Source: Elephas maximus indicus
Lineage: Eukaryota > Chordata > Mammalia > Proboscidea > Elephantidae
Direction of reading: 5' to 3'
DNA length: 64,000 nt
Assembly: GCF_024166365.1 (NCBI RefSeq)
Contig: NC_064830.1
Coordinates: forward strand, 92,496,968 to 92,560,967
Part shown: positions 23,586 to 34,325 of the stretch, in pieces
How the letters are laid out: the number at the start of each line of letters is the position of its first letter
Numbering within the stretch: the first letter of the stretch is position 1
The notes under the pieces: model-generated
Database searches by the model: none
What the model was told of the DNA's origin: nothing
The model's input: only the letters and a program-made list of their open reading frames with translations
Translations under genes and position numbers: made by a program

Positions 23586-24444
23586 AATACCTATCTCACC
23601 AGGTCACATCACAACACCTGTGGGCTTTACAATTAAGTTTAGCCAAAGAATTTGGTATTTGCCCTAGGTTCTGGAGAGATAACCTCTTAAGGCCTTGGAA
23701 TTTCTCCAGTGACTGATGTAATCTGATGAGGCCTCCTGACCACACCTGAGGGTTTATGCTAATGAAGTACCTCTTAGATGGGGGTGGCCAGATCAGAAAG
23801 ACCCTCCAGGTGATATCAGCTGACCTCAGGGGAGGGGGACATGGTTCAGTCAATCACACGGCAGTAATGAGGCCCCAGTAAAGGCTCTGGACACGGAGTG
23901 GATATGGGCCTCTGGTTGGTAACAGATCTCAATGCACTTGGAAGGGTAGCATACCCCTTTTTAGAACACGGAAGCTCCAAGTTAGGAACCCTCCCAGACC
24001 TCACCCTACGCATCTCTTCATTTGTTTCCTTTTTGCTGAAACAAAACTATAACCTTAAGTACCTACGGCACTTTCTTCCCTTCGTTCTGTGAATTGTTCT
24101 AGGGAATTATTGAACCTGAGGGAGTTGTAGTAGCCAGTGGATCAGAAGTGAGGGGGGCCTGAGGACCCCCAAGCTGGAAGCTGGTGTCTGAAGTCTTGGG
24201 CCAGCCTGGCAGTCTGGAGGACTGTGCCCATTAATTGTGAGGTCTGATCTTGCTCCAGATGGTTACCCACTACCCACTGCCATCTCATAGTGACCCCAAA
24301 GGACAGAGTAGAACTGCCCTGTAGAGTTTCCAGATGGTTAGGATCAGAGAAAAGTGTACTTGCCCCATATGCCCTTGAATTGGAACTGAATTGAACAGAT
24401 TTTACTTGGAACTTAATCCTTCTATTTAGTCGGTGTCAGAAAAG
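23586..24444 (+). mobile_element. Ancient ERV LTR-like element
   Basis: The wording 'gctggtgtctgaagtcttgg', 'ggaggactgtgcccattaat' and the end 'gtcggtgtcagaaaag' resembles the 3' part of placental-wide ERV LTRs. It is interrupted by a SINE fragment at about 24262-24335. I cannot name the subfamily. Confidence 0.5.
24262..24335 (-). mobile_element. AfroSINE fragment, antisense
   Basis: Only the tail and middle remain ('actgccatctcatagtgac', 'gacagagtagaactgccc'). It lies within the LTR-like element. Confidence 0.65.
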
Positions 24445-24446
24445 TG

Positions 24447-24605
24447 GAGGAGCCTTGGTGGCACAGCGGTTAAGAGCTCAGCCGCTAACCAAAAGCTCGG
24501 CACTTTGAATCCATCAGCTGCTCCTTGGAAACTCTATGGGGCAGTTCTAGTATGTCCCACAGGGTTGTTGTTTTTTTTGTCTGCTTGTTTTGTTTTGTTT
24601 AGAGA
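24447..24605 (+). mobile_element. AfroSINE, sense, tail deleted
   Basis: A good tRNA head ('ggagccttggtggcacagcg') and body to 'cccacagggttg', followed directly by a T-rich end. The usual RTE-like tail segment is missing. Confidence 0.85.
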
Positions 24606-24785
24606 AGTGGAATAAAAAGATTGCATGGACTGATTTCCCTTACAACAACCTATACCGAACACAGGGTAAATACCCAATAAGTGTGAGCTATTATTTTTAT
24701 TATTTTGGTACCTTAATATGACATTTGTTTTATTATCTCATCTCTTCAGCTTTCGACTTAAATTCCATCATTGTGGATAACGAGA

Positions 24786-24970
24786 TTGTATTAGTTTCCC
24801 TGGATGTTAGCCAAATGGTGGGAGGTTCAAGTCCACCTAGAGGTGCCTGGGAAGAAAGGCCTGTCGATCTACTCCCGGAAAAATCAGCCACTGAAAACCC
24901 TGTGAAGCACAGTTCTACTCTGACACACGAGGTCGCCATGAGTCAGAGCGAAGTCCACGGCAACAAGTTT
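24786..24970 (+). mobile_element. Older AfroSINE-type SINE, sense, degenerate
   Basis: It has 'ggtgcctgggaagaaaggcc', 'gatctactcccggaaaaatc' and 'gaggtcgccatgagtcagag', the sense version of the longer subfamily, and ends in a T-rich run. Confidence 0.7.
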
Positions 24971-25215
24971 TTTTTTTTTCTTTTTTTTTTTTTTAACTGC
25001 TTTATTCCTTTCCTAGGATGGCTATAACAAAAACACCACAAACTGGGTAACTTGAAATAACAGAAAGTTATTGTCTTATTGTTCTGGAGGCTAGAAGTAA
25101 AGTGACTGTGTACTTTACTTTTGAGGGCTCTGAGGGAGAATCTGTTCCATCCCTCTCTCCTAGCTTCTGGAGACTCGTGGCAATCTTTGGCATTCCTTGG
25201 CTTGTACCTTTCCGC

Positions 25216-25260
25216 CGTGTGTGTGTGTGTGTGCACGTGTGTGTGTGTGTGTGTGTGTCT
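25216..25260. repeat. (GT)n microsatellite
   Basis: Two GT runs separated by 'gcac'. It lies inside an old LTR and is a likely length-variable site. Confidence 0.95.
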
Positions 25261-25281
25261 TTTCTCCTCTCCTATAAGGAC

Positions 25282-25461
25282 GCCAGAGCCCTAGTGGTGC
25301 AGTGGTTAAGAGCTGAGCCCCAAAACAAAAGGCTGGCAGTTTGAATCCACCAGCTGCTCCTTGGAAACCTTATGGGGGCAGTTCTACTCTGTCCTATAGG
25401 GTTGCTATGAGTCAGAATTGACTCGACAGCAGTGGATTTTGTTTTGTTTTGTTTCATTTTA
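25282..25461 (+). mobile_element. AfroSINE, sense
   Basis: Full-length copy with a gttttgttttgttt tail, flanked by ataaggac at 25274-25281 and 25462-25469. It splits the old LTR at its 'ataaggac' phrase. Confidence 0.92.
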
Positions 25462-25640
25462 ATAAGGACACCACTCAGATTGGATTAGAACCCACCCTAC
25501 TCCAGCGTGACTTCATGGTAACTGAGCAAACATCTTTAAAGACCCTCTTTCCAAACAAGGTCATGTTCAAAGGTACTACGGGTTAAAAACTTCAACACAT
25601 GCTTTTGGGAGACAAAATTCAATTCACGTACATGGACAGA

Positions 25641-26285
25641 TAGGTAATAAATATATCAAATATTCGCTGGAGAATCTAAGTGGTGAGTATAGGAGTGTTT
25701 ATTATGCAATTCTTTCACCCTTTTTTGTGTTGGAAATTTTTCATAAATTGTAAAAACAATTCTTCAATGGTTTCTTTTGGCTTTTTTTACAGAAAACTCA
25801 GAACATAGGGCCCTTTGTGATCTGGCTGCTGTCTCCCTCTATAACCTCATCTACCACCTACCATCACATGTACCCTTCACACAACTCATCCTTATCACTT
25901 GGAGCCACCCAGAAGAGTCATGGGATTCCATTCCTCTGTGCCTTCGTACTTGCTGTTTCCCTGTTTCCGGAATGCCCTTCCCTGCATCTTTATCCGGCTA
26001 TCCCCAGTACACCCCTCAAACTCATCTTAAGTGAGCTTCTTCCAGGAAGTCTTTGCTGACTCCTCCCGAGAGGGGCCCCTTATCTGGCTTCACGGCCTCT
26101 CCCATAGCTCAGCAAAGGTTTGTGATTTCGAAGACAGCTGCATGAGACACTCAGCAGCCCTAGAAAACTTGGCTTGGGGACTTGGTTCTAGTTACCCTAC
26201 GTCTCTGAATCATAGCTGATCTCTCATTTCTTCCCACAAATAAGCACTCGGATTATACACAAACACTCGAGGATGGGTCCACCGG
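25641..26285. other. Upstream of TRIM56; L2-like relic, no separate gene
   Basis: 'cggaatgcccttccctgcat' and 'cttccaggaagtctttgctgac'-type phrases at about 25970-26065 are L2-like. Two overlapping + frames (80-85 codons) lie in this relic. Nothing else is identified before the CpG island. Confidence 0.5.
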
Positions 26286-26503
26286 CAGTTTCCTGCGTGA
26301 GTGACACGCTCCTCACCGGGCGTGAGCAAACCCCGAGGCTAGAGCCCACGCTGGCAGCCGGGAGGGCTGAGCTCGGGCCGCGGCGCCCGGCGGGGGGACA
26401 CGCCTCGAGGAAGAGGTCCAGGCCGCGGTAGGGAAGAAGGCGGGGCCTGAGGCCGTGCACGTCGGTGTCCCGGGCTGGGGACGGAAGTTGCTCAAGTACA
26501 ATT

Positions 26504-26520
26504 ACTTTCAGTTTTGTTTC
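26504..26520. promoter_or_regulatory. IRF/ISRE-like element
   Basis: The 17 bases actttcagttttgtttc contain TTTC-AG-TTTT (26506-26515) and a further TTTC at 26517-26520, close to the IRF pattern TTTCNNTTTC with one mismatch. It lies about 75-90 bp upstream of the predicted exon 1 donor. TRIM56 is known to be interferon-inducible; the role of this motif is inferred. Confidence 0.35.
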
Positions 26521-26596
26521 TCTTGCAGGCACCCAGCAACAGCGGCGTCCGGGGCCCCACTCCCCGTCCGTGGAGGCGGCGGCCAGCGGGGGCTCG
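26521..26596 (+). other. TRIM56: TRIM56 exon 1 (untranslated), 3' boundary predicted
   Basis: A strong donor, 'ctcg|gtaagg', is at 26596/26597 within the CpG-rich region. The 5' start is not visible; transcription could begin anywhere in about 26450-26560. Human TRIM56 also has untranslated upstream exons, which supports this reading. Confidence 0.45.
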
Positions 26597-27350
26597 GTAA
26601 GGAGGGCGGGGGTGGGGGTGGCGGGCTGAACTGGGGGGAGAGGAAAAGGAGGGGAGGCGAGAGAGCTCCGGGAGGAAGAGGAAGAGAGGGAGGGAAGAGG
26701 GGCCGGGAGGCCGCAGGAGAGGAGAGAGTGTAGCAGCGCAGGGGCCCCCTTTAGGCCGCTCACCCTACCCGGGCCAGAGATCTGAGGTTTCCCCTCTAAA
26801 CACTCGGTCCCACTCCGAGCTCTTCTCCCAGGGGGCGAAAGGGGGGATTGCACCCAGTCTGTACGAAACATTCACAATGCCCGGAGGATTGAAAGATGAA
26901 CTGGGGCCTACCCTCCAGGGGGTTACAGGAAGGATTTAGCAGGAAAGGCGAAAGGAAAAGGGCTCTAAGAGAAGAGGGACCGGCTTCCCGTGACCCTGAG
27001 CTCCAGCAATCTTCTTCCCGCCTGCTCCAGAATCCATCTCAGGAAAAGGCGGGCAGGAAGTGGGGCCCCTTGCAGGCATAACACTGGTCCCAGCGTCTAG
27101 AAGAATACAAGTATATGGGGCTGGGGAATGATGGCCTACCCCATTGCCAGGAGAGTCAAGGTGACTCGCTTACCCGGACCCCTTCTGTGGAGATGCCCTT
27201 ATTGCTTGTCCTGCCTGCAGCAGCACCCCAGCATTTATTCACATGGGGCTAGGACCACACTATCCACAGGTCTGGCAGCTGTGGGCACTTGTTGTTAGAG
27301 CCTTAGCTCTCCAAGGCCAGGGGCCTTAGCGGTCTTGCTGTTCCTCACAG

Positions 27351-27477
27351 TGCCTGACGACGCAAGCAGCAAAGAAAGTTGGCTGAATGTATGTGAGGAG
27401 GAAGAGGGTGGCTCCCTAGCTCAAGAGCAAGTGGCCAGAGGACCCAGAAGGCCAGAAGGAAATTCCTGGTCATTCAG
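27351..27477 (+). other. TRIM56: TRIM56 exon 2 (untranslated), predicted
   Basis: A 127-bp candidate exon is bounded by an acceptor with pyrimidine tract (tcttgctgttcctcacag, ending 27350) and a consensus donor (cag|gtgaga at 27477/27478). Its end supplies an A at position -3 of the TRIM56 start codon after splicing. It has no long frame in phase with the coding exon. Confidence 0.5.
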
Positions 27478-27586
27478 GTGAGACCCTAGACCAGGGGATC
27501 ATGATGGGGCTTGTGGATGGGGCAGAGGCGGACAGGCAGGCTGGGGGCACTGTCTGACCTCTGATGCTGATCCCTCTGCTTGCAGC

Positions 27587-29857
27587 ATGGTTTCTCAAGG
27601 ATCCTCACCCTCCCTCCTGGAGGCCCTGAGCAGTGACTTCCTGGCCTGTAAAATCTGCTTGGAGCAGCTTCAGGTGCCCAAAACCCTGCCGTGCCTGCAC
27701 ACCTACTGTCAGGCTTGCCTGGCCCAGCTGGCCGAGGGCGGCCACCTGCGATGTCCTGAGTGCCGGGAGGTTGTTCCAGTGCCACCAGGTGGTGTGGCCG
27801 CCTTCAAGACCAACTTCTTTGTCAATGGACTCTTGGACTTGGTGACTGCCCGGGCCGGGGGAGACCTGCGTGCAGGAAAGCCAGCCTGCGCCCTGTGCCC
27901 CCTAATGGGGGGCACCAGCACTGGAGGGCCAGCTACTGCCCGGTGCCTGGACTGTGCTGACGACTTGTGCCAAGCCTGTGCTGATGGGCACCGCTGCACC
28001 CGCCAGACCCATGCCCACCGAGTAGTGGACCTGGTGGGCTACAGGGCAGGGTGGTACGATGAGGAAGCCCGGGAGCGCCAGGCAGCCCAGTGCCCCCAGC
28101 ATCCTGGTGAGGCTCTGCGCTTCCTGTGCCAGCCCTGCTCCCAACTGCTGTGCCGAGAGTGCCGCCTGGACCCCCACCTGGACCACCCATGCCTGCCCCT
28201 GGCTGAGGCAGTGCAGGCCAGACGGCCAGGCCTGGAGGAGCTGCTAGCGGGTGTGGACAACAACCTGGCAGAGCTGGAGGCTGCCCGGATGGTGGAGAAG
28301 GAAGTGTTGGCCAGGCTGCGGGAGCAGGCGGCCAGGGTGGGGATGCAGGTGGAGGAGGCCGCCGAGCGGGTCCTCCGGGCCCTCCTGGCCCAGAAGCAGG
28401 AGGTGCTGGGGCAGCTCCGGGCCCACGTGGAGGCTGCTGAGGAGGCTGCTCGAGGAAGATTGGCAGAGCTAGAGAGCCAGGAGCAAGTGGCCAGGACGGC
28501 GGCCACATTTGCCCGCCGGGTGCTCAGTCTGGGTCGTGAGGCCGAGATCCTCTCGCTGGAGGGGGCGATTTCCCAGAGGCTTCAGCAGCTGCAGGGTTGT
28601 CCGTGGACACCTGGGCCAGCCCCCTGCCTGCTCCCCCAGCTGGAGCTCCATCCTGGGCTGCTGGACAAGAACTGCCACCTGCTTCAGCTCTCCTTTGAGG
28701 AGGAGCAACCCCAAAAGGATGGTAGGAAAGATAGAGCTGGTATCCAGGGAGATGATGCAGCCCAGAGCCAGGGAGAAGACCAAACCAAGACAGAGAAACA
28801 GGGTGGTGGAGTCCAGTCTCAGAGCAGGGATGTTGCCAACTTCCAGAAAGAGGAGAAAGCCCAAATCCAAAGAGAAGATGGGGCCCAGACCCCCAAAGAG
28901 GACAGAGCCCAGATCCCCAGAGAAGATGGAGAAGCCCAGTCTCAGAGAAGTGGCAGATCCAACAGGAGGAGAAAATTCAAAGGCAGGCTCAAGTCAGTTT
29001 CCCGGGAGCCCAGCCCAACACCTGGTCCAAACCTGGAAGGCTCTGGCCTCCTTCCTAAGCCTATCTTTTCCTGCAGCTTCCCCACGCGGATGCCTGGAGA
29101 TAAGTGGTCTCCCCGGATCACCGGGCTCTGTCCTTTTGGCCCCCAGGAGATCCTGGTGGCTGATGAGCAGAACAAGGTGCTGAAGCGCTTCTCCCTCAAT
29201 GGTGACTACAAGGGTACTGTGCAGATCCCCGAGGGCTGCTCCCCATGCAGCGTGGCTGCCCTACAGGGCGCGGTGGCCTTCTCAGCAGGCTCACGGCTCT
29301 ATCTCATCACCGCTGACGGTGAGGTGCTATGGCGCCGGGCACTGAGCCACTCACAGGCTAGCCATGCTGTGGCGGCCCTGCCAAGCAGAGACAGGGTGGC
29401 TGTCAGCGTGTCAGGCTATGTGGAGGTGTACAACATGGAAGGAAGCCTGGCCACCCGGTTTATCCCTGGGGGCAAGGCCAGCCGGGGCCTCCGAGCACTG
29501 GTGTTCCTGGCAACCAGCCCCCAGGGCAATTTTGTGGGGTCAGATTGGCAGCAGAATAGCTTGGTGGTCTCTGATGGGCTGGGTCAGGTGATCGGGGAGT
29601 ATAGCGGGCCAGGGCTGCATGGCTGCCAGCCAGGCTCTGTGTCTGTGGACAAGAAGGGTTACATCTTTCTGACCCTTCGGGAGATCAACAAGGTGGTGGT
29701 GCTGGACCCAAAGGGGTCACTTCTTGGAGACTTCCTGACGGCCTACCACGGCTTGGAAAAGCCCCGAGTGACCACCATGGTGGACGGTCGGTACCTAGCT
29801 GTGTCCCTCAGTAATGGGACCATCCATGTCTTTAGGGTCCGCTCTTCTGACAGTTAA
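27587..29857 (+). CDS. TRIM56: E3 ubiquitin-protein ligase TRIM56, complete
   Basis: This 756-residue protein sits in one coding exon, as in human TRIM56 (about 755 residues). The RING is complete: C21, C24, C36, H38, C41, C44, C56, C59. A B-box-like zinc cluster spans C101-H144, and a full B-box 2 has C169, H172, C181, C184, C189, C192, H197, H200. An Ala/Glu/Leu-rich coiled coil runs from about 205 to 330. A low-complexity linker with 8-residue repeats (about 383-480) precedes an NHL-like beta-propeller region (about 500-756). The family acts in the cytoplasm, ubiquitinating innate-immunity components (STING and cGAS are reported targets), supports TLR3 signalling, and restricts some RNA viruses through its C-terminal region. 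The start was chosen because it follows the splice acceptor at 27584-27585 by one base and matches the family N terminus. Kozak context is good (A at -3 after splicing, G at +4). No frameshift or missing metal ligand. Confidence 0.98.
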   Translation: MVSQGSSPSLLEALSSDFLACKICLEQLQVPKTLPCLHTYCQACLAQLAEGGHLRCPECREVVPVPPGGVAAFKTNFFVNGLLDLVTARAGGDLRAGKPACALCPLMGGTSTGGPATARCLDCADDLCQACADGHRCTRQTHAHRVVDLVGYRAGWYDEEARERQAAQCPQHPGEALRFLCQPCSQLLCRECRLDPHLDHPCLPLAEAVQARRPGLEELLAGVDNNLAELEAARMVEKEVLARLREQAARVGMQVEEAAERVLRALLAQKQEVLGQLRAHVEAAEEAARGRLAELESQEQVARTAATFARRVLSLGREAEILSLEGAISQRLQQLQGCPWTPGPAPCLLPQLELHPGLLDKNCHLLQLSFEEEQPQKDGRKDRAGIQGDDAAQSQGEDQTKTEKQGGGVQSQSRDVANFQKEEKAQIQREDGAQTPKEDRAQIPREDGEAQSQRSGRSNRRRKFKGRLKSVSREPSPTPGPNLEGSGLLPKPIFSCSFPTRMPGDKWSPRITGLCPFGPQEILVADEQNKVLKRFSLNGDYKGTVQIPEGCSPCSVAALQGAVAFSAGSRLYLITADGEVLWRRALSHSQASHAVAALPSRDRVAVSVSGYVEVYNMEGSLATRFIPGGKASRGLRALVFLATSPQGNFVGSDWQQNSLVVSDGLGQVIGEYSGPGLHGCQPGSVSVDKKGYIFLTLREINKVVVLDPKGSLLGDFLTAYHGLEKPRVTTMVDGRYLAVSLSNGTIHVFRVRSSDS
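28859..28957 (+). repeat. TRIM56: In-frame 24-bp tandem repeat in the TRIM56 linker
   Basis: Three clear units (28859-28882, 28883-28906, 28907-28930) encode AQIQREDG, AQTPKEDR, AQIPREDG. After one extra Glu, a diverged unit follows (28934-28957, AQSQRSGR). A further isolated unit, AQSQGEDQ, occurs upstream near 28760. Residues are about 425-457, between the coiled coil and the NHL-like region. Confidence 0.9.
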
Positions 29858-31198
29858 AGGGGCTGGGACTGGGGTGGGAGGGTGGGGAGGGCAGGAGGGA
29901 CGAAGAACTGCCCGTGACATGGGGCACATGAGGGCATTTTCCTAGAGGGTCAGGGTTGGTACCTTTTCAAGGTGAAGTGCCAAACTGCTAGACCCTCTTC
30001 TGGTGTTCACGGACAGGGACCAAGGGTGGTAGTGTGACCATTGCCTCCCAGGGCAGAGGAGCAGAGGTGGCAGGGGTGCTGAGTGCACCACCCCTCTAGC
30101 TTCTTGTGGGTGGCTGCTGCTGCGTACTTCGGGTTTGTAAACGTATCATGATTCGCATTCTTCAAAACCACTCCTGGTGGAGTACCCAAGAGCGAGTCTT
30201 GGGAGGGGGTAAAAGCAGGCATCTGAGCCAAGAGGGGCTCAGCCGTTCCCTGGCTCAGGGCATAAGTGACATCTTCCGCCTGTCACAGCCAGGAAGTGGG
30301 GACTCCTGGACAATGGCATCACCCAGTGAAGTAGGGAATGGGATTTGAGTGGGAACAAATGCAGACGCCAGCTGTGATCAGGAAGCATTTGCCTCTAAGG
30401 TGCCAAGTGAATATGTTCCAGGAAGGCCAAACCAGGCAGAATTGGTATCTCAAAAACAGGATGCTGAGTGTCAGGAAAGGAGAGCCCCTGAGCTGGTGTG
30501 AGGCAAGATGTAAGATGTACGTAAAATCCCTGCAGTGCAGCACTTGTTTTGATGTCTTTTCATTTGGGGGACTTACGTTTTTGTTTGTTTGTTTTTCCTT
30601 AGTTTCCCAGCACCTTCCCTTTGCGAAATTTTGGTCTTCATTTGGCTGAACTAAGGGGAGAAGGAATTTGTCCTTCTGTTGGTCACTATTGCTGGAGGAA
30701 ACAGCCTTCTCCTAGAGGCCAGGTGTAGCATTGGGGTGGCTAAGACAGCTGGAAAGCCTGAGAATCGGTAGTGGGGCTGGGACAGACAGATGGAAGAGTG
30801 GACTGGGAGCTGGGACCACTCATCCCCTGATGGGCAGTGGCAGTGCAGTGACATTGACGCACTTGAATAGGTGGTAAGGATGTGTTTAGCCAGGGCTGTT
30901 GAGGAAATGACCAAAGGAGATCTTATTGTAGGTATCACGGACTTGATAATGTAGGTATCAAGTCCAGAGGGCAAGTACAGGACATCACCCGGGGGGAAAA
31001 GAAACTCTTTTTCGGGGGAAGCCGTTTCTTGTTTATTGAAGCAATAGAGGCAGCCATTAATGTCCAGGCGGCCAAATTCAGTTACCTACAAATGTAGGCA
31101 AAGCAAAGGATAATCAAGATGAAAAGAAAACCAATAAAACAGCCAACATTTTTCGGTGTATATTTTATCCCAATCAAAATAAGAAAACCAGTAAGAAA
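29858..31198 (+). other. TRIM56: TRIM56 3' UTR and downstream flank
   Basis: This follows the TAA at 29855-29857 with unique sequence. No AATAAA is seen in the first 1.3 kb. The first good candidate on + is at about 31733 (gggaaaataaacc), so the 3' UTR end is not fixed by the sequence. Frames of 74-107 codons here overlap on both strands and are not supported. Confidence 0.5.
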
Positions 31199-31412
31199 AA
31201 GGAGCGCTGGTGGCGCAACAGTTAAGCATTCAGCTGCTATCCGAAAGGTTGACAGTTCAAACCCACCCAGCAGCTCCTTGAGGTGAAAGACCTGGCTATC
31301 TGCTTCCATAAAGATTACAGCCTAGGAAACCCTATGGGTCAGTTCTGCCCTGTTAAGTGGGGTCGCGATGAGTCAGAATCGATTCGATGGCACACAACAG
31401 CAACAATATAAG
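31199..31412 (+). mobile_element. AfroSINE-type SINE, long subfamily, sense
   Basis: Head 'ggagcgctggtggcgcaac', then the longer middle 'aaagacctggctatctgctt' and 'aaagattacagcctaggaaa', and tail 'ggcacacaacagcaac'. It represents the subfamily with the inserted 'gagaaagacctgg' block. Confidence 0.9.
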
Positions 31413-32200
31413 AAAACTGTGTAGGATTGATTTAAGACTAGAGTCTCCAATATATGCAGTGACTGAAGGACAATTGGTCAAAAGACCCAAAGAAGCTGTG
31501 CACTCAGGAGGAAATGCAGATAGGCAAGGACTAGTGAAATGGAAACAATGCCAGATGAAACCACTTACATTCATCCAAAATAAATTTGAAAAATGTGCTG
31601 TGGAGAAATAGGCTCCTGTCACTGTAAAATGATGAAATCTTCCTGGAGAGCAATTTGGCGACACTTGCCAAGAGTCAAAAAAAAAAAAGATTATAAGGAC
31701 AAGTTATTTGACCTTGGGGAATACATTCTGGGAAAATAAACCAGAAGAAAAATATTTGCACAGAGATATTTGTGGCTGCCCTCTATATTAGTGATTAACT
31801 GGAAACTGCTCAGCTTCACGGTGACAGCCAAGTAGGTTGTGGTATATTAGGGCGTCGGGATACTGCCTTCATGTATGAAAACTATTTAGGAGAAATAGAA
31901 TTATATGATGCAATTGTAAGCAAAAAATGGAGAATTTGGAATAATGATCATAAAATCATAGCAACGAGGTGAAAGTATGTCTGAATAATTGTTGAGTTGG
32001 GAATAGGATCTGAATTTGTAAATAGTGATTTGGGAGATCAGGGCCTTTTGGAGTTATTGCGTGCTGTTATTCATATATGCACATTTCTACTTCAGTTATT
32101 ATCCATTAAATAACATATATACTTGAATATTTACTTCAAACTGAAAATACACCTCTATGAATGATATTTAAGAATAGCTACTGGATTTGAGAAGGAATGT
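31413..32200 (+). mobile_element. Ancient L1/HAL1-like 3' relic
   Basis: 'ctggagagcaatttggcgac' and the phrases near 31770-31830 ('tttgtggctgccctctatat', 'agtgattaactggaaactg') fit an old L1-type 3' end in sense. A candidate AATAAA lies at about 31733 inside it. Confidence 0.5.
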
Positions 32201-34325
32201 GTCAGAGTAAATGACATTATGTGATCAGAGGAGAGGTCAGAGTCAGGGAAGGGAGCCACAGCTGGTCAGGGCTCAGCAGCGAGGAGGAGCCCGGCCAGGC
32301 AGGGCAACTGACCAAGGAACCCACCCTGGAAAGGAGTGTAGGGCTCAGGCAGTCCCCTGGGGTGGTCGGATTATTGTGGAGTGTCCAGAAGATAGGGGAA
32401 GGCCTCGCTGAGTTTACCAACTAGCTCAGACCAACTGGAAACCTGATGGTGGTGATGGTTCTACAGAATCAGCGAGTATAGGCTGAGTTGTGTGAGGACA
32501 AGGACTGGGTCTGTCTTGTTTGCAGCTGTATCCTGAGAGCTAGCAGAGTGCTGGCACATAGTAGACACTCAACATCTGTGAAATGAACGAACATCTGGAA
32601 AAGGGATGGGACAATGGCATGACTCTTTCCAGAGATCATCCAGCTCAAATGCCACAACCCCAGCTGACCAAGTTGCCAGCTCGTGAAGTGTGGCAAATCT
32701 CCTGGAGAGGGCATTGTGGGCAGTCCACCATATGCCTCCAAAGGGGTTGCTCTGCTTTAAGTCATAGAAAGAGATAAAATTGGGTTGTCCTACTTCTGGG
32801 TGTGGACGGGAACCAGGTGACATGGACTCTCAGGGAGCGTACCCCTGCAGGTTGGAACAACTGCTACACAGCTGCACAGGAGCCTGTGCAGGGGGCCTGG
32901 CTGGTGGAATGGGCCCAGCCAAATAGCCCACTGAGTAGCCAAGCAGGAATAGAGACCCTCAGAAATGAAAGTTACCTGACAGCAAGAAGAGGATCCCATG
33001 GTTGCTCTAGAGATGAAGGAGCCAAGTGGGTTCCCAGGAAGCTGTAGGAATCCTGGGAAATGGGGCTTAGGAGACTGAGAGAAATACTGAATTTTCTTCA
33101 TGGAAGAGGTAAGGGTAGAAAGGCCCAGAGCACCGGCAAGATGTGAAAGAGGGATGGGAACTATAGCACAGAGCGTACTTTGGAGGAAAAATCCCCAAGG
33201 CCTTAACTGTGACCTTGGAATCCTAGTGAATCCTCTAGAAAGCACAACTCAACACTGAGGGTGAGACGTTCTGGTTAAACTACAGATTTTTAAGAAATCA
33301 GGAGCGTCGTGAAAGACACAGCAACACCCCTGCCCCCACCCCGCGCTGGACTATGCCAACTCACTTGAGAAGCTGTTCCTTTTCTTGTTTGGAACTGTTG
33401 GTGTTGAGCGTGTATTGGTGAAATGAGAATATAATTCGGGTAGGGAGAAATGGAGTGGAAACCCTCTTTCGTATTCTTTGTGCCTACAAAAGAAAATTGG
33501 ATGAGGTATCAAAGATTTGGGTTGAGTGCTAGCGCTTCCACTAAATAGCTATGTCGTATTCGTCTAGTTCCTTAACCTCTCTGAGCCTCAAGGTTCTACA
33601 TAGTAAAACCTCACTGGGTTGTGAGAATTGAATGAGAAGTGTATAGAAGTATTTTGCACACCATAAAGCTCAACTACAAGGAATTGTTCAGTAAAATGGT
33701 GAAACTGACAGGTACTGACTTCGTACTCCTCCATCGGTATAATCTGAGTGGGATGCTTTGTCCACATATTATTACGAGGTAAAATTTAAGAACATCTGGG
33801 TAGCATTGTGATCTGCAAAGCACCTTCTCCTTTGGAGGAGACTTGTCTTGTTTTCCAGCAGTTGTTTGAAGAAGCCGTATGCTAAGTAAGATATAATAAG
33901 GGAGAAGAAAAAATCAATACCATCCCTAAAAGCCAGCTGAAAATCAGACTGCACTAATTAAGAACAGATAACCATAGACATTGTTTAAAAACTTTTTTTT
34001 TTTTTTTTAAATAGCAAGAAGGGCACAATCTTTTGATAATTTAGAGAAAATTTAATTTGGGAGAGAATAACTCTCCTTTCTCTGTAGTCTTACGGTTACT
34101 GTATCTATAAAGCAGTGCCATATTATAAATCTACAGAGTTAAAATTTCAGAGGGGCAGAAGTCCAAGAGAGAAGTCAAAAATTTCCTGAGGCAGTTAGTG
34201 GTGAGATTAAGTGACCTGAACTGGGCAGGGTTTGATTGGTGGGCACCAAGATCAAGGTGTTTGACCATCTCTTGTTGGCAGATAAGCTGAGAACTAGAGC
34301 TATCCTGTAAATTAAGTAGGGGATT
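32201..34325. other. Intergenic unique sequence with MIR/L2 relics
   Basis: No exon recognised. An L2-like piece lies at about 32510-32600 ('gtgctggcacatagtagac') and a MIR at about 33530-33680 ('cttaacctctctgagcctc'). Antisense and sense frames of 60-151 codons overlap without conservation clues. A run of Ts is at 33992-34008. Confidence 0.55.

Larger units (their letters stand above)
25003..25640 (-). mobile_element. MLT1/MaLR-like LTR, antisense, with (GT)n and a SINE inside
   Basis: 'atggctataacaaaaacacc', 'gttattgtcttattgttctgg' and 'tctcctataaggac...ataaggacacc' follow the antisense MaLR pattern. It is interrupted by a GT microsatellite and an AfroSINE (25282-25461). Confidence 0.65.
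26290..26610 (+). promoter_or_regulatory. TRIM56: CpG-rich promoter region of TRIM56
   Basis: A sharp rise in G+C and CpG density begins at about 26290 (runs such as 'gggccgcggcgcccggcgg') and ends just after a predicted first-exon donor at 26597. This is the only CpG island-like stretch upstream of TRIM56 in the window. It contains no TATA box that I can see. A 215-codon antisense frame across it is a by-product of the GC richness. Confidence 0.75.

Noticed and set aside
1-26200. MUC17-type mucin exons expected upstream of TRIM56 by synteny
   Set aside because: No PTS-rich repeats, SEA or EGF-like coding segments were seen; they probably lie further upstream.
26224-26871. 215-codon antisense frame across the TRIM56 CpG island
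   Set aside because: Long frames are expected in CpG-rich DNA, and there are no splice or domain signs.
27933-28508. 191-codon antisense frame inside TRIM56
   Set aside because: Shadow of the GC-rich TRIM56 coding exon.
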